Shown here in pieces: positions 1 to 8,165 of a stretch of 64,000 bases of DNA; position 1 is the first letter of the stretch, and each line of letters begins with the position of its first letter. This stretch comes from Pleionea mediterranea (GTDB lineage Bacteria > Pseudomonadota > Gammaproteobacteria > Enterobacterales > Kangiellaceae), in assembly GCF_003148745.1 (NCBI RefSeq), contig NZ_QGGU01000014.1:16735-80734 (forward strand), read 5' to 3'. Made by a program: the position numbers and the translations under genes. The notes under the pieces were generated by a model. That model searched no databases. It saw nothing but the letters and a program-made list of their open reading frames with translations, and had not been told where the DNA came from.

Positions 1-1170
1 TTCATGTGTTTCGTTGATATTTTCTAACGCTTTACTTAAGCGAAAACTTATCGCCAGCGCTGCTTCCGATTCTATTGCCAGATCCGCAAGTACATTTTGC
101 ATCAATGGCTGTTCGTGTAATGATTTGCCGAAAGCTTCGCGGCCGCCAGTGTGATGAATCGCCTGTGCAGTGGCCAGCCCCATAATTGAGGCTGAACCAA
201 TCATGCAATCGTAGCGCGTCATGGCGACCATTTCTAAAATGGTTCGAACACCCCGCCCAGGCTCGCCTATCATCCAGGCAAATGCCGAGCGAAATTCAAC
301 TTCCGAAGACGCATTGGAAACATTTCCCATTTTGTTTTTTAGCCGCTGAATAAACATGGTGTTTTTATCGCCATCGGGTCGCCAGCGTGGCAGCAAAAAG
401 CAAGACAAGCCCTGTTCTGTTTGCGCCAGCACCAAAAAGGCATCGCACATGGGCGCGGAGCAAAACCATTTATGACCGGTAATTTCATATTCTTGTCCGG
501 CACCGGGCTTTGATATTGGTATAGCGCGCGTAGTATTCGCGCGAACATCGGAGCCGCCCTGTTTTTCGGTCATTGCCATGCCAATGGTGACGCCGGATTT
601 TTCATAGTAGGGCACATTACGTCCGTCATATTGATTGCTTAATATTTTTGGTAGCCAGACTTTGGCAATTTCTGGCTGCTGTTTTATGGCCGGTACCGAG
701 GCAAAGGTCATGGTTAGTGGGCAGCCTGACCCGGGATCGGCCTGAGTGTGCAGGTATTCAACGGCGGCACGTATGACCTGTGCGCCCGATGCTGTATTTT
801 GCCATGGCAGGGCATGATGACCGGCAGCAATGGCTGACGACATCAACTGATGATACGCCGGATGATAATTCACCTGATCGATACGATGACCAAAGCGGTC
901 GTGGGTTTGCAGCTCGGGTTTATTGGCATTGGCGGCGAAGCCTGCGGTTAATAATTCACCCCCCACTAAGGCCCCATAATTTGATAGTATGTCTTTATTG
1001 GGATCACCCCCGAACACCGCCACATAATGTTGCAGCACCTTGTCCGACCGGTAAGCATTATGGTTTTCTAGCGGCGTAGGTTGATTAAACACCCGATGGG
1101 TTTCAGCGTTATTAGACTCACTATTGGATGCTCCATTGGGCGAGTCGTTGTGCGAATGTGAATGTGCCAT
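1..1170 (-). CDS. aidB: AidB-like acyl-CoA dehydrogenase, C-terminus beyond the window
   Basis: The reading frame starts at ATG 1168-1170 and runs 390 codons without a stop to base 1, so about 150 C-terminal residues of the roughly 540-residue family length are missing. AidB is a flavoprotein of the acyl-CoA dehydrogenase fold linked to the adaptive response to alkylation damage. Family landmarks visible here are MTEKQGGSDVRANTT at about residues 200-214, TGHKWFCSAPMCDAF at 231-245, and further on a KLGNRSNAS-like segment (here KMGNVSNASSEVEF). The first 25 or so residues are rich in His, Ser and Asn and precede the conserved TPLENHNAY-like start, so they may be a dispensable extension. No alkylation-response regulator is visible nearby. 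Confidence 0.9.
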   Translation of the reverse strand, partial: MAHSHSHNDSPNGASNSESNNAETHRVFNQPTPLENHNAYRSDKVLQHYVAVFGGDPNKDILSNYGALVGGELLTAGFAANANKPELQTHDRFGHRIDQVNYHPAYHQLMSSAIAAGHHALPWQNTASGAQVIRAAVEYLHTQADPGSGCPLTMTFASVPAIKQQPEIAKVWLPKILSNQYDGRNVPYYEKSGVTIGMAMTEKQGGSDVRANTTRAIPISKPGAGQEYEITGHKWFCSAPMCDAFLVLAQTEQGLSCFLLPRWRPDGDKNTMFIQRLKNKMGNVSNASSEVEFRSAFAWMIGEPGRGVRTILEMVAMTRYDCMIGSASIMGLATAQAIHHTGGREAFGKSLHEQPLMQNVLADLAIESEAALAISFRLSKALENINETHE

Positions 1171-1385
1171 AATAAAAACCTTAGCGTCATTGTGTCGATG
1201 GGTGATGGGTTGTAAGTTTCGCTCAGAATTCTGTAGTACTCGTTTATTATTGTAGTGATAGATATAGGGTAATAACTTAAGTATTTTAGTGACGAGTAAA
1301 CCCGTTATTAAAGCATTTAGTCCGTATATCTATTGAAAAGTAATTTAAAAGTAAAGTCCAGTTGATTTAGTGGTCGATCGTTATT

Positions 1386-1928
1386 ATGGATAAATTTAAA
1401 AAAGCCGAACAAGCTCAAACATCACAGTATTCAACCGATACTAATCATGCTGATTGTGATCCTAGTGATAAAAATAAAAGCGGACAAAATAACTGCGATC
1501 AAGCTAATAGTAAACAATCTAAAAGCGATCGCACAACAACAGTAGAGCAACTGAAACGGCTGGGTGTGTTTCAAATAAAGCTGGGCCTGGATGCTTTACG
1601 GGATATTTTATTAAGCCCTTTATCAATATTATTTACGCTTATGGACTTGGCGGAAAAAAACAAACCAGAAGACAGTCATTTTAATAAGTTACTCGCCTTT
1701 GGCCGTAGAACGGAACGAAGAATTAATTTATTTAATCAGCACGATGATGATATTGAGCAGGCAGAAGCCAAGCAAAAGGTGCAAACGGTAGACACACTGG
1801 TCACACAGATCGAAGACATCATCAAAAAAGAGTATAAGCAAGGTGAGCTGTCGATGCGGGCAAAAAGTGCATTGGAGAAAACGGTAAAAATTGCTCGCCG
1901 AAAAAATGCCGCCAAATCAGAAGAGTAG
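1386..1928 (+). CDS. Hypothetical protein with a hydrophobic mid-segment
   Basis: I do not recognise this 180-residue protein. The first 50 residues are polar and rich in Asn, Asp, Lys and Ser, probably disordered. A hydrophobic stretch around residues 62-88 (LGLDALRDILLSPLSILFT) may touch or enter a membrane. The last 80 residues are charged and look helical, ending in a basic tail. It is a single gene, divergent from aidB, and is followed 33 bases later by an acetyltransferase gene. Sensible codon use and the composition of the C-terminal helix suggest a real gene, but no function can be assigned. Confidence 0.6.
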   Translation: MDKFKKAEQAQTSQYSTDTNHADCDPSDKNKSGQNNCDQANSKQSKSDRTTTVEQLKRLGVFQIKLGLDALRDILLSPLSILFTLMDLAEKNKPEDSHFNKLLAFGRRTERRINLFNQHDDDIEQAEAKQKVQTVDTLVTQIEDIIKKEYKQGELSMRAKSALEKTVKIARRKNAAKSEE

Positions 1929-1961
1929 TTTCTAATTAATAATAATGTGTGAGTGACCGCC

Positions 1962-2447
1962 ATGATCCGAGCTGCACAACCTGACGATGCCGAATCAATC
2001 GCTAATATTTACAATCATTATATAGCGAATACGCTGGTTACTTTTGAAGAAGAGCCTGTATCCGGTGCCGAAATGCTATCGCGCATTGAAGACGTCACAC
2101 AGCAATCGTTGCCCTGGTTTGTCTACGTGCACAATAATGATATTTCAGGGTTTGCTTACGCCAGCAAATGGAAAGGACGATGTGCCTATCGCTATTCAGT
2201 TGAAGTCACCGTTTACCTGTCACCAAACGTTATTGGAAAAGGCCTTGGTACACAACTTTATCAGGCGTTATTCGAACAATTAAAACAACAGTCCTTCCAC
2301 ACGGTTATCGCCGGGATCTCTTTACCCAATGAAGCCAGTGTTGCCCTGCATAAAAAGTTTGGGATGAAACAGGTGGCTCTGTTTGAACAGGTGGGGTATA
2401 AGTTTGATCGCTGGGTTGATGTGGGCTATTGGCAAAAAGTGCTTTAA
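1962..2447 (+). CDS. GNAT N-acetyltransferase, PAT/MddA-like
   Basis: This protein of 161 residues resembles phosphinothricin or methionine-analogue acetyltransferases (PAT, YncA/MddA), which acetylate the amino group of glutamate-like analogues with acetyl-CoA. The N-terminus MIRAAQPDDAESIANIYNHY followed by NTLVTFEEEPVS is the family start. The acetyl-CoA loop is GKGLGTQLYQ, and the C-terminal part has SVALHKKFGM and a GYKFDRWVDVGYWQ ending typical of this family. A GTG at 1953 lies in frame, but ATG 1962 begins the conserved MIR motif and is preferred. Substrate specificity cannot be read from sequence. Confidence 0.85.
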   Translation: MIRAAQPDDAESIANIYNHYIANTLVTFEEEPVSGAEMLSRIEDVTQQSLPWFVYVHNNDISGFAYASKWKGRCAYRYSVEVTVYLSPNVIGKGLGTQLYQALFEQLKQQSFHTVIAGISLPNEASVALHKKFGMKQVALFEQVGYKFDRWVDVGYWQKVL

Positions 2448-2558
2448 ATACAAATAATTACGATCATTAGGTTGAGTGGTGTCAACCATAGTTATCACCT
2501 TTCCATCCCGTTAAATATGCCTTTATTAGTTAATTCTAATTGTTTTGTATAATTTATA

Positions 2559-2614
2559 TTGACAACTGTAGAGATCGAAAGTAGGCTTAACGCAACTATA
2601 TCGACAAGTGTAGA
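2559..2614 (+). promoter_or_regulatory. Candidate BlaI-type operators and promoter
   Basis: Two near-identical sites, GACAACTGTAGA at 2561-2572 and GACAAGTGTAGA at 2603-2614, stand 42 bases apart, about four helical turns, just ahead of the blaI-like ATG at 2618. Each holds an ACAA(C/G)TGT core, similar to the TACA/TGTA half-sites known for BlaI/MecI repressors. The first site overlaps a perfect TTGACA hexamer at 2559-2564, so repressor binding there would block transcription. A TATAAT at 2548-2553 lies upstream. Autoregulation by the adjacent repressor is an inference. Confidence 0.5.
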
Positions 2615-2617
2615 TTT

Positions 2618-2992
2618 ATGAGGCTTTCAGAGTTTGAATTAGAAGTGATGCAATTATTTTGGGTCTGTGCACAGTTATCTGCACCGGAAGCGCATCAGGA
2701 AATTATAAAAAACAAGGATGTTACTTATTCAACGGTCAAGACGATCATTGATCGGCTTGAAAAGAAAGGTGCTATAAAACGCACCAGTCAGAAAGGGCGA
2801 ACTATTTTTTATGGCGCAGCAATACAGTCTGATGACATTAAGCAACCACTTATAAGTTCATTTATTAAAAAAGTGTTTGGTGGTGAAACCCGTCCTTTAT
2901 TTAATCATCTGGTTAATGAAGAAAAACTTTCAAGAGATGACATAGCTTATCTTGAAGAGTTGTTGGAAAAGAAAAAGAAAGAGTTGGATTAG
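2618..2992 (+). CDS. BlaI/MecI/CopY-family repressor
   Basis: This 124-residue winged-helix repressor belongs to the BlaI/MecI/CopY family. It has the LSEFELEVMQLFW start, the recognition region DVTYSTVKTIIDRLEKKGAIKR at about residues 34-55, and a helical C-terminal dimerisation part ending in basic residues. In characterised systems such repressors are cut or released after the partner BlaR1-type membrane peptidase senses a signal. The gene is separated by two bases from an M56 peptidase gene, which is that partner arrangement. No beta-lactamase gene is nearby, so the regulated target is probably not one, or lies elsewhere. Confidence 0.9.
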   Translation: MRLSEFELEVMQLFWVCAQLSAPEAHQEIIKNKDVTYSTVKTIIDRLEKKGAIKRTSQKGRTIFYGAAIQSDDIKQPLISSFIKKVFGGETRPLFNHLVNEEKLSRDDIAYLEELLEKKKKELD

Positions 2993-2994
2993 TT

Positions 2995-4554
2995 ATGAAA
3001 CTATACTTTTTTATAAATGGACTTATTTCATTAACCTGCATTATTGCTGTGTACTCGATGAGTAATGCACCACACAGGACTCGCTTTTATTTATGTGCAC
3101 TGGCGTTAGCAGCCTGGTGTATACCTTGGCAAGTGTTCAATATATTTGAAGTTACTCCGCCTAATAATATTGTATTTAATTCGATTCAACCGGTTATTCA
3201 GGCGCTGACCAAACCGGTTGTTATAACGGAAGCCAAAGTGTTAGACGTTCAGAGTATTTGGAAACCAGAGTTACTTGATATTTTAATTATATTGTCTTCA
3301 CTTGGGGTGATATGGCTTTGCCGTGATTTACTTCAGCATTTTTCCCAACTAAAAACATTAAAGAAGTATGCAAAGGGTAAGCGTAGTGTTGTTAGTGGAA
3401 AGCGCAGTATCGATATTTATGCTTCTCAAAAAATACAAGGGGCATTGTCATATGGCGTTTTTCGACCTGTTATTTTTATCTCTGATAACTTGAGACATTC
3501 CCATCGAAATGTTGTATTAGAGCATGAGCTAACCCATGTGGAACAGTACGATCCAGTATGGCTATTACTCATTCATAGTGTTAGTCGAATTTTTCTGTGG
3601 AATCCGATTGTTTGGTTTACAGCTAGACGAGCAAAAGAACTGTTAGAGTTAAGTTGCGATGATAAATGCAAGTATAAACTTGGCGAAAAACACTATCAGA
3701 CAACGTTAGCTGAGCTTGCACTAAAAGTTAAAGGAGCTCAGATATTACCTATGGTTTCGCACTTTATTTTTGAAGGAAAGAACTTTGATATTAAACGTAT
3801 AAAATTATTAAACATGGAGCTTAGTATGACATTTAAAAATAAAACATTTCTTTTCGTCGCAATTCTTTTACTTTCTTCGATTGCTGTATTGCCAATTTAC
3901 AGTGGGCAGGGTGACAGTACCAGTCATGCAACAAAAGCCCGAGAAAATATAATAAGCCCTTTAGGCGATGGTAGCTTTCGGGTTAAAGTCGACAATATGC
4001 CCTATAGAAGTCTTGGTATTTTATTGATTGATGCATTTAATGCGTCTGCAGTAAAAATAGAAAGTAGTCTATTAAATAAATTTTACTCAATCGATCTTGA
4101 AAAAGTTAATCTATCGCAACTGATAACAACGATTAATAACAAAGGAGAGGTTCGCATATTTAATGAAGGTGAATACTATTTAATTGCTAACGCTAATACC
4201 TCATCTGCTGATGAAGTCGACTCCGACAATTTAATCTCTATTGAGCGTCAAACACGAACGAAATTAACCATATTAGATGGTGAAAAAGTAGTGTTTGATA
4301 ATGTTCTATACCATACCAATCAACACTGGACAGGACTTCATATTAATGGTTATGAGCTACAGTTTCTTTCGACACACGCTATGCCCCATGTGAGTTACAA
4401 GTTTAGAATACTAGACGAAGATGGTAGAGGCAGTGTTAAGTCGCCAGAAATAAGAACACTCATGAAAAAGGAAGCCGCCATAGAGTTATCGGTGAAGGAT
4501 AAAAAACTGACGATTCAGGTTACACCAGAGAACATGCGAGCAGTGAATATTTAA
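2995..4554 (+). CDS. BlaR1-type M56 membrane metallopeptidase with unusual sensor domain
   Basis: This 519-residue protein has two or more N-terminal membrane helices, another around residues 92-109, and the M56 zinc site HELTH at 177-181 followed by the ELLELSCDD segment near 215-223 that supplies a further ligand. A further membrane helix at about 283-304 leads to a 210-residue periplasmic part. That part does not show penicillin-binding motifs (no SxxK or KTG in place). Its first half (residues about 325-400, FRVKVDNMPYRSLGILLIDAF onward) looks more like an STN or secretin-type small domain. It probably transduces an envelope signal to the adjacent repressor. The function assignment of the peptidase part is firm; that of the sensor is not. 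Confidence 0.85.
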   Translation: MKLYFFINGLISLTCIIAVYSMSNAPHRTRFYLCALALAAWCIPWQVFNIFEVTPPNNIVFNSIQPVIQALTKPVVITEAKVLDVQSIWKPELLDILIILSSLGVIWLCRDLLQHFSQLKTLKKYAKGKRSVVSGKRSIDIYASQKIQGALSYGVFRPVIFISDNLRHSHRNVVLEHELTHVEQYDPVWLLLIHSVSRIFLWNPIVWFTARRAKELLELSCDDKCKYKLGEKHYQTTLAELALKVKGAQILPMVSHFIFEGKNFDIKRIKLLNMELSMTFKNKTFLFVAILLLSSIAVLPIYSGQGDSTSHATKARENIISPLGDGSFRVKVDNMPYRSLGILLIDAFNASAVKIESSLLNKFYSIDLEKVNLSQLITTINNKGEVRIFNEGEYYLIANANTSSADEVDSDNLISIERQTRTKLTILDGEKVVFDNVLYHTNQHWTGLHINGYELQFLSTHAMPHVSYKFRILDEDGRGSVKSPEIRTLMKKEAAIELSVKDKKLTIQVTPENMRAVNI

Positions 4555-4571
4555 CATACCTAACGTACCTG

Positions 4572-4609
4572 ATAAAAGATGCTGTTTATTGTTGTACGGC
4601 ATCTTTTAT
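4572..4609. terminator. Bidirectional rho-independent terminator
   Basis: An 11-base perfect inverted repeat, ATAAAAGATGC at 4572-4582 and GCATCTTTTAT at 4599-4609, lies between the convergent M56 peptidase and TetM-like genes. The stem ends in A/T runs on both sides, so it can work in both directions. Confidence 0.75.
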
Positions 4610-4654
4610 ATTTGAAGTATACAGCGGCTAAAGTAATGCTTATAACGAAAAATC

Positions 4655-6667
4655 TTATTTAATAGCGCCACGTGCCCATAATATATATTTATCCCGATCC
4701 AATGGATTAATCCCCCGATATTCTGCCGTTTTACCGTCTTCAATAGCACAGGGAGCGTATCCCGCCAGTCGTGTTATCAGTTTGGCGTTGCCATTGCTGG
4801 TTGATGCTAATTGAATCGGATATTCAATTGAGGTTGCTGCCGGTACGGTGCCACGGAGAATAACCCGGTTGCCTGAAAATTCGGGGCTATTAAATTGGCC
4901 GCGCATTTTTGTGATGTCGCTGGTGATGGTGCCGAGTAATTCAGCATCGGCATTAATCTGAAAGTCCAGAATCGGTTCCAGTAATTCGGTATCGCTTTTT
5001 ACAAGACCGTTCATAATCGCCATAGGTGTTGCGATAATAAAATCACCGGAGCGACTGTGAATATTATGATCGGAGCCTTCAATTAAGGTGATTTTTATAT
5101 CGGTAAGCTGCCAACCTTTAATGCCTTGTTTTAATGCGGTATTAATCGTGGCTTCTATTTCATTTTGATACTTGGCAGCAATGTCATTGACGCCAACTTT
5201 CGATTGATAAACAACACCACTGCCGCGAGTACCGGGTTCGATTAAAAACTTTACAATCGCCCAACAGGGTTTTGGCATCCAGTAGCGTTCGTATCCTTCA
5301 GCGGAATTTTTTGGCGTTTCTTTATAGATAATGCTCGGTTGTTCAAAGGTTGCTTTAAGGTTAAAGCGATCGGCTAAAATGGTTTCCAATATTTCAACCT
5401 GTATCCATCCACAAATATTAATGTGCAGTTCGCGTTGCTCGGTTAGCCACTCCAGATTTAATAGCGGATCTTCATCGGCCAGTTGCTTTAATGCATTGGC
5501 AAGGTTGGCGTAGTCTTTTTCTTCAACCGGTTTTACCTGCACGGTTAAAAGCGGCATCGATAATCGATAGGCATTGGGCACTTTGGAATCGTCGCCCAGC
5601 ACATCGCCCACTTTGGCAATGGACAGGCCACTAACCACACCAATCTCTCCGGCGCTTATTATATCTATGTCCTGATACTTACCGTTGTAAACCCGTTTTA
5701 TCTGGCTGACTTTTTCTTCAACGGTCTGCTTATCAGTACTTCGTGTGGAGTTAACGATTTTATCACGGGCTTTAATTTGACCATTAAAAACGCGGATGTA
5801 TGCGGTTTTGCCTAAGGTTTTATCGTGTTCAATTTTAAAGATAACCGCTGACAATGGTTGCTCAGTATCACCTTGTGCGCAAGGCAGGTAGTTTGTTATT
5901 GCGGTTAACAGTTGCTCAATGCCTAAAGCGTTTTTCGCAACACCGGTAACGACAGGGTACAAACGTGCTTCGTGAATGCTTTGTGTCAGCTGAGTATTGA
6001 ATGTTTCAAATGAAATGGTTTTGCCATCAATTACCTGTTCAAGTAATTCGTCGTTGTATTCGGTGAGCTTTTCAATCACAGGTTCAATAAACATTGTGCT
6101 GTCGGATGGATCTGTTTGATGTTGGTTAAAAGATGAGGCATTCCAGTCGCAGGCGATGTTAGCATCGCTGCTTTCACCAACGTTTATCGTGTGTTGCAAC
6201 AACACGCAATCACGGCTGAGCTCTTGATGGATTTCTGTAAGTACCGCATTAACATTAGCGCCCATGCGATCCAGTTTATTAATAAAAATAATGGTGGGGA
6301 TCCGTAGCGTGTTTAAGGCTTCAAAAATACCACTGGTATTGGCTTGTACACCTTCTACCGCACTGATCACTAGAATCGCGCAATCCAGCGCTCGTAACGA
6401 TCGCTCAACTTCAGCACTAAAGTCCAGATGCCCCGGCGTGTCGATTAAGTTGATTTGACAGCCTTGCCAGTCAAAGGTTTCCGTTGCGAGTCGTACAGAA
6501 ATACCGCGTTCACGCTCCACCGCTAAGGAATCGGTGGCTGAGGTACCATCGTCAACACTGCCTGCAGAACGAGTGGCTCCCGCTACATAGAGAAGCTGTT
6601 CGGTAAGCGTGGTTTTGCCTGCGTCTACGTGCGCAACAATGCCTATGTTTCTGGTTGATAAAGTCAA
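4655..6667 (-). CDS. TetM/TetO-like ribosomal-protection GTPase
   Basis: This 670-residue translation-factor GTPase resembles TetM/TetO, which dislodge tetracycline from the ribosome, and its paralogue EF-G. The G1 loop is AHVDAGKT at 12-19, the G3 motif DTPGH at 76-80 and the G4 motif NKLD at 130-133. EF-G-like domains follow, including QVKPVEEKDYANLANALKQL in the middle and a domain IV/V region near the C-terminus. At 670 residues it is nearer TetM (about 640) than EF-G (about 700). It is a lone gene without mobile-element signatures, so it may be an old chromosomal member. Tetracycline resistance is possible but unproven from sequence. Confidence 0.8.
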   Translation of the reverse strand: MTLSTRNIGIVAHVDAGKTTLTEQLLYVAGATRSAGSVDDGTSATDSLAVERERGISVRLATETFDWQGCQINLIDTPGHLDFSAEVERSLRALDCAILVISAVEGVQANTSGIFEALNTLRIPTIIFINKLDRMGANVNAVLTEIHQELSRDCVLLQHTINVGESSDANIACDWNASSFNQHQTDPSDSTMFIEPVIEKLTEYNDELLEQVIDGKTISFETFNTQLTQSIHEARLYPVVTGVAKNALGIEQLLTAITNYLPCAQGDTEQPLSAVIFKIEHDKTLGKTAYIRVFNGQIKARDKIVNSTRSTDKQTVEEKVSQIKRVYNGKYQDIDIISAGEIGVVSGLSIAKVGDVLGDDSKVPNAYRLSMPLLTVQVKPVEEKDYANLANALKQLADEDPLLNLEWLTEQRELHINICGWIQVEILETILADRFNLKATFEQPSIIYKETPKNSAEGYERYWMPKPCWAIVKFLIEPGTRGSGVVYQSKVGVNDIAAKYQNEIEATINTALKQGIKGWQLTDIKITLIEGSDHNIHSRSGDFIIATPMAIMNGLVKSDTELLEPILDFQINADAELLGTITSDITKMRGQFNSPEFSGNRVILRGTVPAATSIEYPIQLASTSNGNAKLITRLAGYAPCAIEDGKTAEYRGINPLDRDKYILWARGAIK

Positions 6668-6893
6668 TGCTATTCCAGAGTTGGAAAGTTGTTTTAATAA
6701 AGGCGAGTCATTTTACAGGGTTAAGACGAATAACTCTAATCGCACTGGATTTTGATCGTGATCATCGCATAGACTACTGCATAGTAGATTCAAAGAATGT
6801 TAAATTAAGGCAGTTATATTTTCATTTATGTATAACCGATAGATCGTATTTTTAGCAACAGTAGTTCCTAAATCAACAATGGAGTGACGTTTA

Positions 6894-7235
6894 ATGGATA
6901 GTATAGTCATAATTATTTTTATAATTTTAGCCGCATTAATTATTTATGGTCTGATTTCAAAAAAGGGCAAAGAGTTAATGTTTGGCGGAAAAATAATCAA
7001 GACAATGGAAAACACACCTAAAGGTGAAAAAATAAGGCTCGTTTCATCAGGCGTTAAAGTTCATGTTGTGGAAGTGGCACCACAATTAAAGAATGTTGGA
7101 TTGGAAATATCTCAACATGGCCTCTTTAATTTTTCAATGGTTCCTGTTTCGTTATCTTTCAGTGATGCCAAGCTGCTGGCTGACACCATTTATGATGCAA
7201 TTGGGCATAATGAAAAAAGAACAGTGGAAGACTAA
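6894..7235 (+). CDS. Hypothetical small membrane-anchored protein
   Basis: I do not recognise this 113-residue protein. Residues 3-21 form one strongly hydrophobic helix (IVIIIFIILAALIIYGLIS) followed by KKGKE, consistent with an N-terminal anchor and a cytoplasmic domain. The soluble part contains GEKIRLVSSGVKVHVVEV and a DAKLLADTIYDAIG helix. A ribosome binding site is plausible (GGAGTGACGTTT before ATG 6894). It is transcribed away from the TetM-like gene. Confidence 0.6.
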   Translation: MDSIVIIIFIILAALIIYGLISKKGKELMFGGKIIKTMENTPKGEKIRLVSSGVKVHVVEVAPQLKNVGLEISQHGLFNFSMVPVSLSFSDAKLLADTIYDAIGHNEKRTVED

Positions 7236-7257
7236 CAGAGTTTTGGAATCATAAGGA

Positions 7258-7527
7258 TTGGGGAACTTTTGGGTTCCCTATGCCGGTGAGCAAGAAACGG
7301 ATGAAGGAACCCAAACTAATTTTCTGGAAGGATCCCATAGAGAGCTTCAAGTATTGCGAAAGAAATTTTCGAGTAAACAATTTTCGAGTAAACAATGGAA
7401 TATGATGATTCGCATTAGCGCTATTTATCAAGAAGAGAAGTATGGTGCTGAGATATTTTATCCAGAAAAAGCGGTGGATACGGATAAGTCAACCTGGGCT
7501 ACTTTTTCATTTTCTGAAAAAAACTGA
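7258..7527 (+). CDS. Doubtful small ORF containing a duplicated segment
   Basis: This 89-codon frame begins with TTG at 7258, only 22 bases after the preceding gene. It has no family I recognise. A perfect 15-base tandem duplication inside it repeats the residues FSSKQ. The C-terminal part, RISAIYQEEKYGAEIFYPEK and the stretch after it, reads like real protein, so this could be a damaged remnant of a longer gene. An opposite-strand frame at 7249-7431 is no better supported. Confidence 0.3.
   Translation: MGNFWVPYAGEQETDEGTQTNFLEGSHRELQVLRKKFSSKQFSSKQWNMMIRISAIYQEEKYGAEIFYPEKAVDTDKSTWATFSFSEKN
7366..7395 (+). repeat. Perfect 15-base tandem duplication
   Basis: TTTTCGAGTAAACAA occurs at 7366-7380 and again at 7381-7395 without a mismatch. 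Being a multiple of three, it keeps the surrounding frame open. Confidence 0.9.
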
Positions 7528-7574
7528 TAAGGTTGGTTTACCACTGAGTAACCAGCCTGACTGCGGAGTCGCAA

Positions 7575-7991
7575 GTGAATATTGACTACAAGATTAATCA
7601 AGCTATTTCTGCGGAGCAGTTTGCTGACCTACTAAGACGCTCCACGCTCGGTGAGCGTCGACCGGTTGACGATGCCGAGTGTATTAAAGGTATGATCACA
7701 AACAGTAATTTAGTGATTACAGCCTGGGATGACGAAACATTGGTGGGTATATCGCGCAGCGTTACCGACTTTCACTTCTGTTGTTATCTTTCCGATTTGG
7801 CCGTTGACTTAAGTTATCAAAACCTTGGTATTGGAAAACAGTTGCAAATCAAAACACAAGCGCAATTAGGCCCTAAGTGCATGCTCATATTGCTGGCGGC
7901 GCCTGCTGCAAATTCATACTATGAGCATATTGGGTTTAAACAAAATGATCGCTGCTGGGTGCTCAATCGAAGCGAAAAAATTAAAATATAG
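7575..7991 (+). CDS. GNAT-family N-acetyltransferase
   Basis: This 138-residue protein has a compact GNAT fold. The central strand AWDDETLVGISRSVTDFHFCCYLSDLAVD leads to the acetyl-CoA loop YQNLGIGKQLQ, and the C-terminal part has NSYYEHIGFKQNDRCWVL, the usual YxxxGF end. Translation is expected from GTG 7575, which has GGAG at 7565-7568 at good distance. The substrate is unknown. An intergenic repeat lies between it and the convergent kmo gene. Confidence 0.8.
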   Translation: MNIDYKINQAISAEQFADLLRRSTLGERRPVDDAECIKGMITNSNLVITAWDDETLVGISRSVTDFHFCCYLSDLAVDLSYQNLGIGKQLQIKTQAQLGPKCMLILLAAPAANSYYEHIGFKQNDRCWVLNRSEKIKI

Positions 7992-8019
7992 CGATTTGCT
8001 GTACCAAAGTTATTCGAAA

Positions 8020-8150
8020 CTATCTCAAAAATTCTACACTTGAAGATATGGCGTTAAACTTCGACTCAAAATGCTTATTTACTGTGTGTAAACAGTGATT
8101 TCTCGCCAAAACTTTCCTTGTCTCACCGTCGCTCGCTATTTTTGAGATGG
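8020..8150. repeat. 131-base element with terminal inverted repeats
   Basis: CTATCTCAAAAAT at 8020-8032 and ATTTTTGAGATGG at 8138-8150 are inverted copies with 12 of 13 bases matching, and similarity continues a few bases outside. The roughly 105 bases between include no ORF worth keeping. It fills the gap between a convergent gene pair, as small MITE-like or extragenic repeats often do. Whether other copies exist cannot be seen from this window. Confidence 0.55.
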
Positions 8151-8165
8151 CTTCTAAATAAAAAA

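Noticed and set aside
780..1079. Plus-strand 99-codon frame opposite aidB
   Set aside because: Opposite to a well-supported coding frame; the sequence has no family likeness.
6655..6855. 66-codon plus-strand frame between the TetM-like gene and the next gene
   Set aside because: No ribosome binding site, no family likeness; it spans the divergent promoter region.
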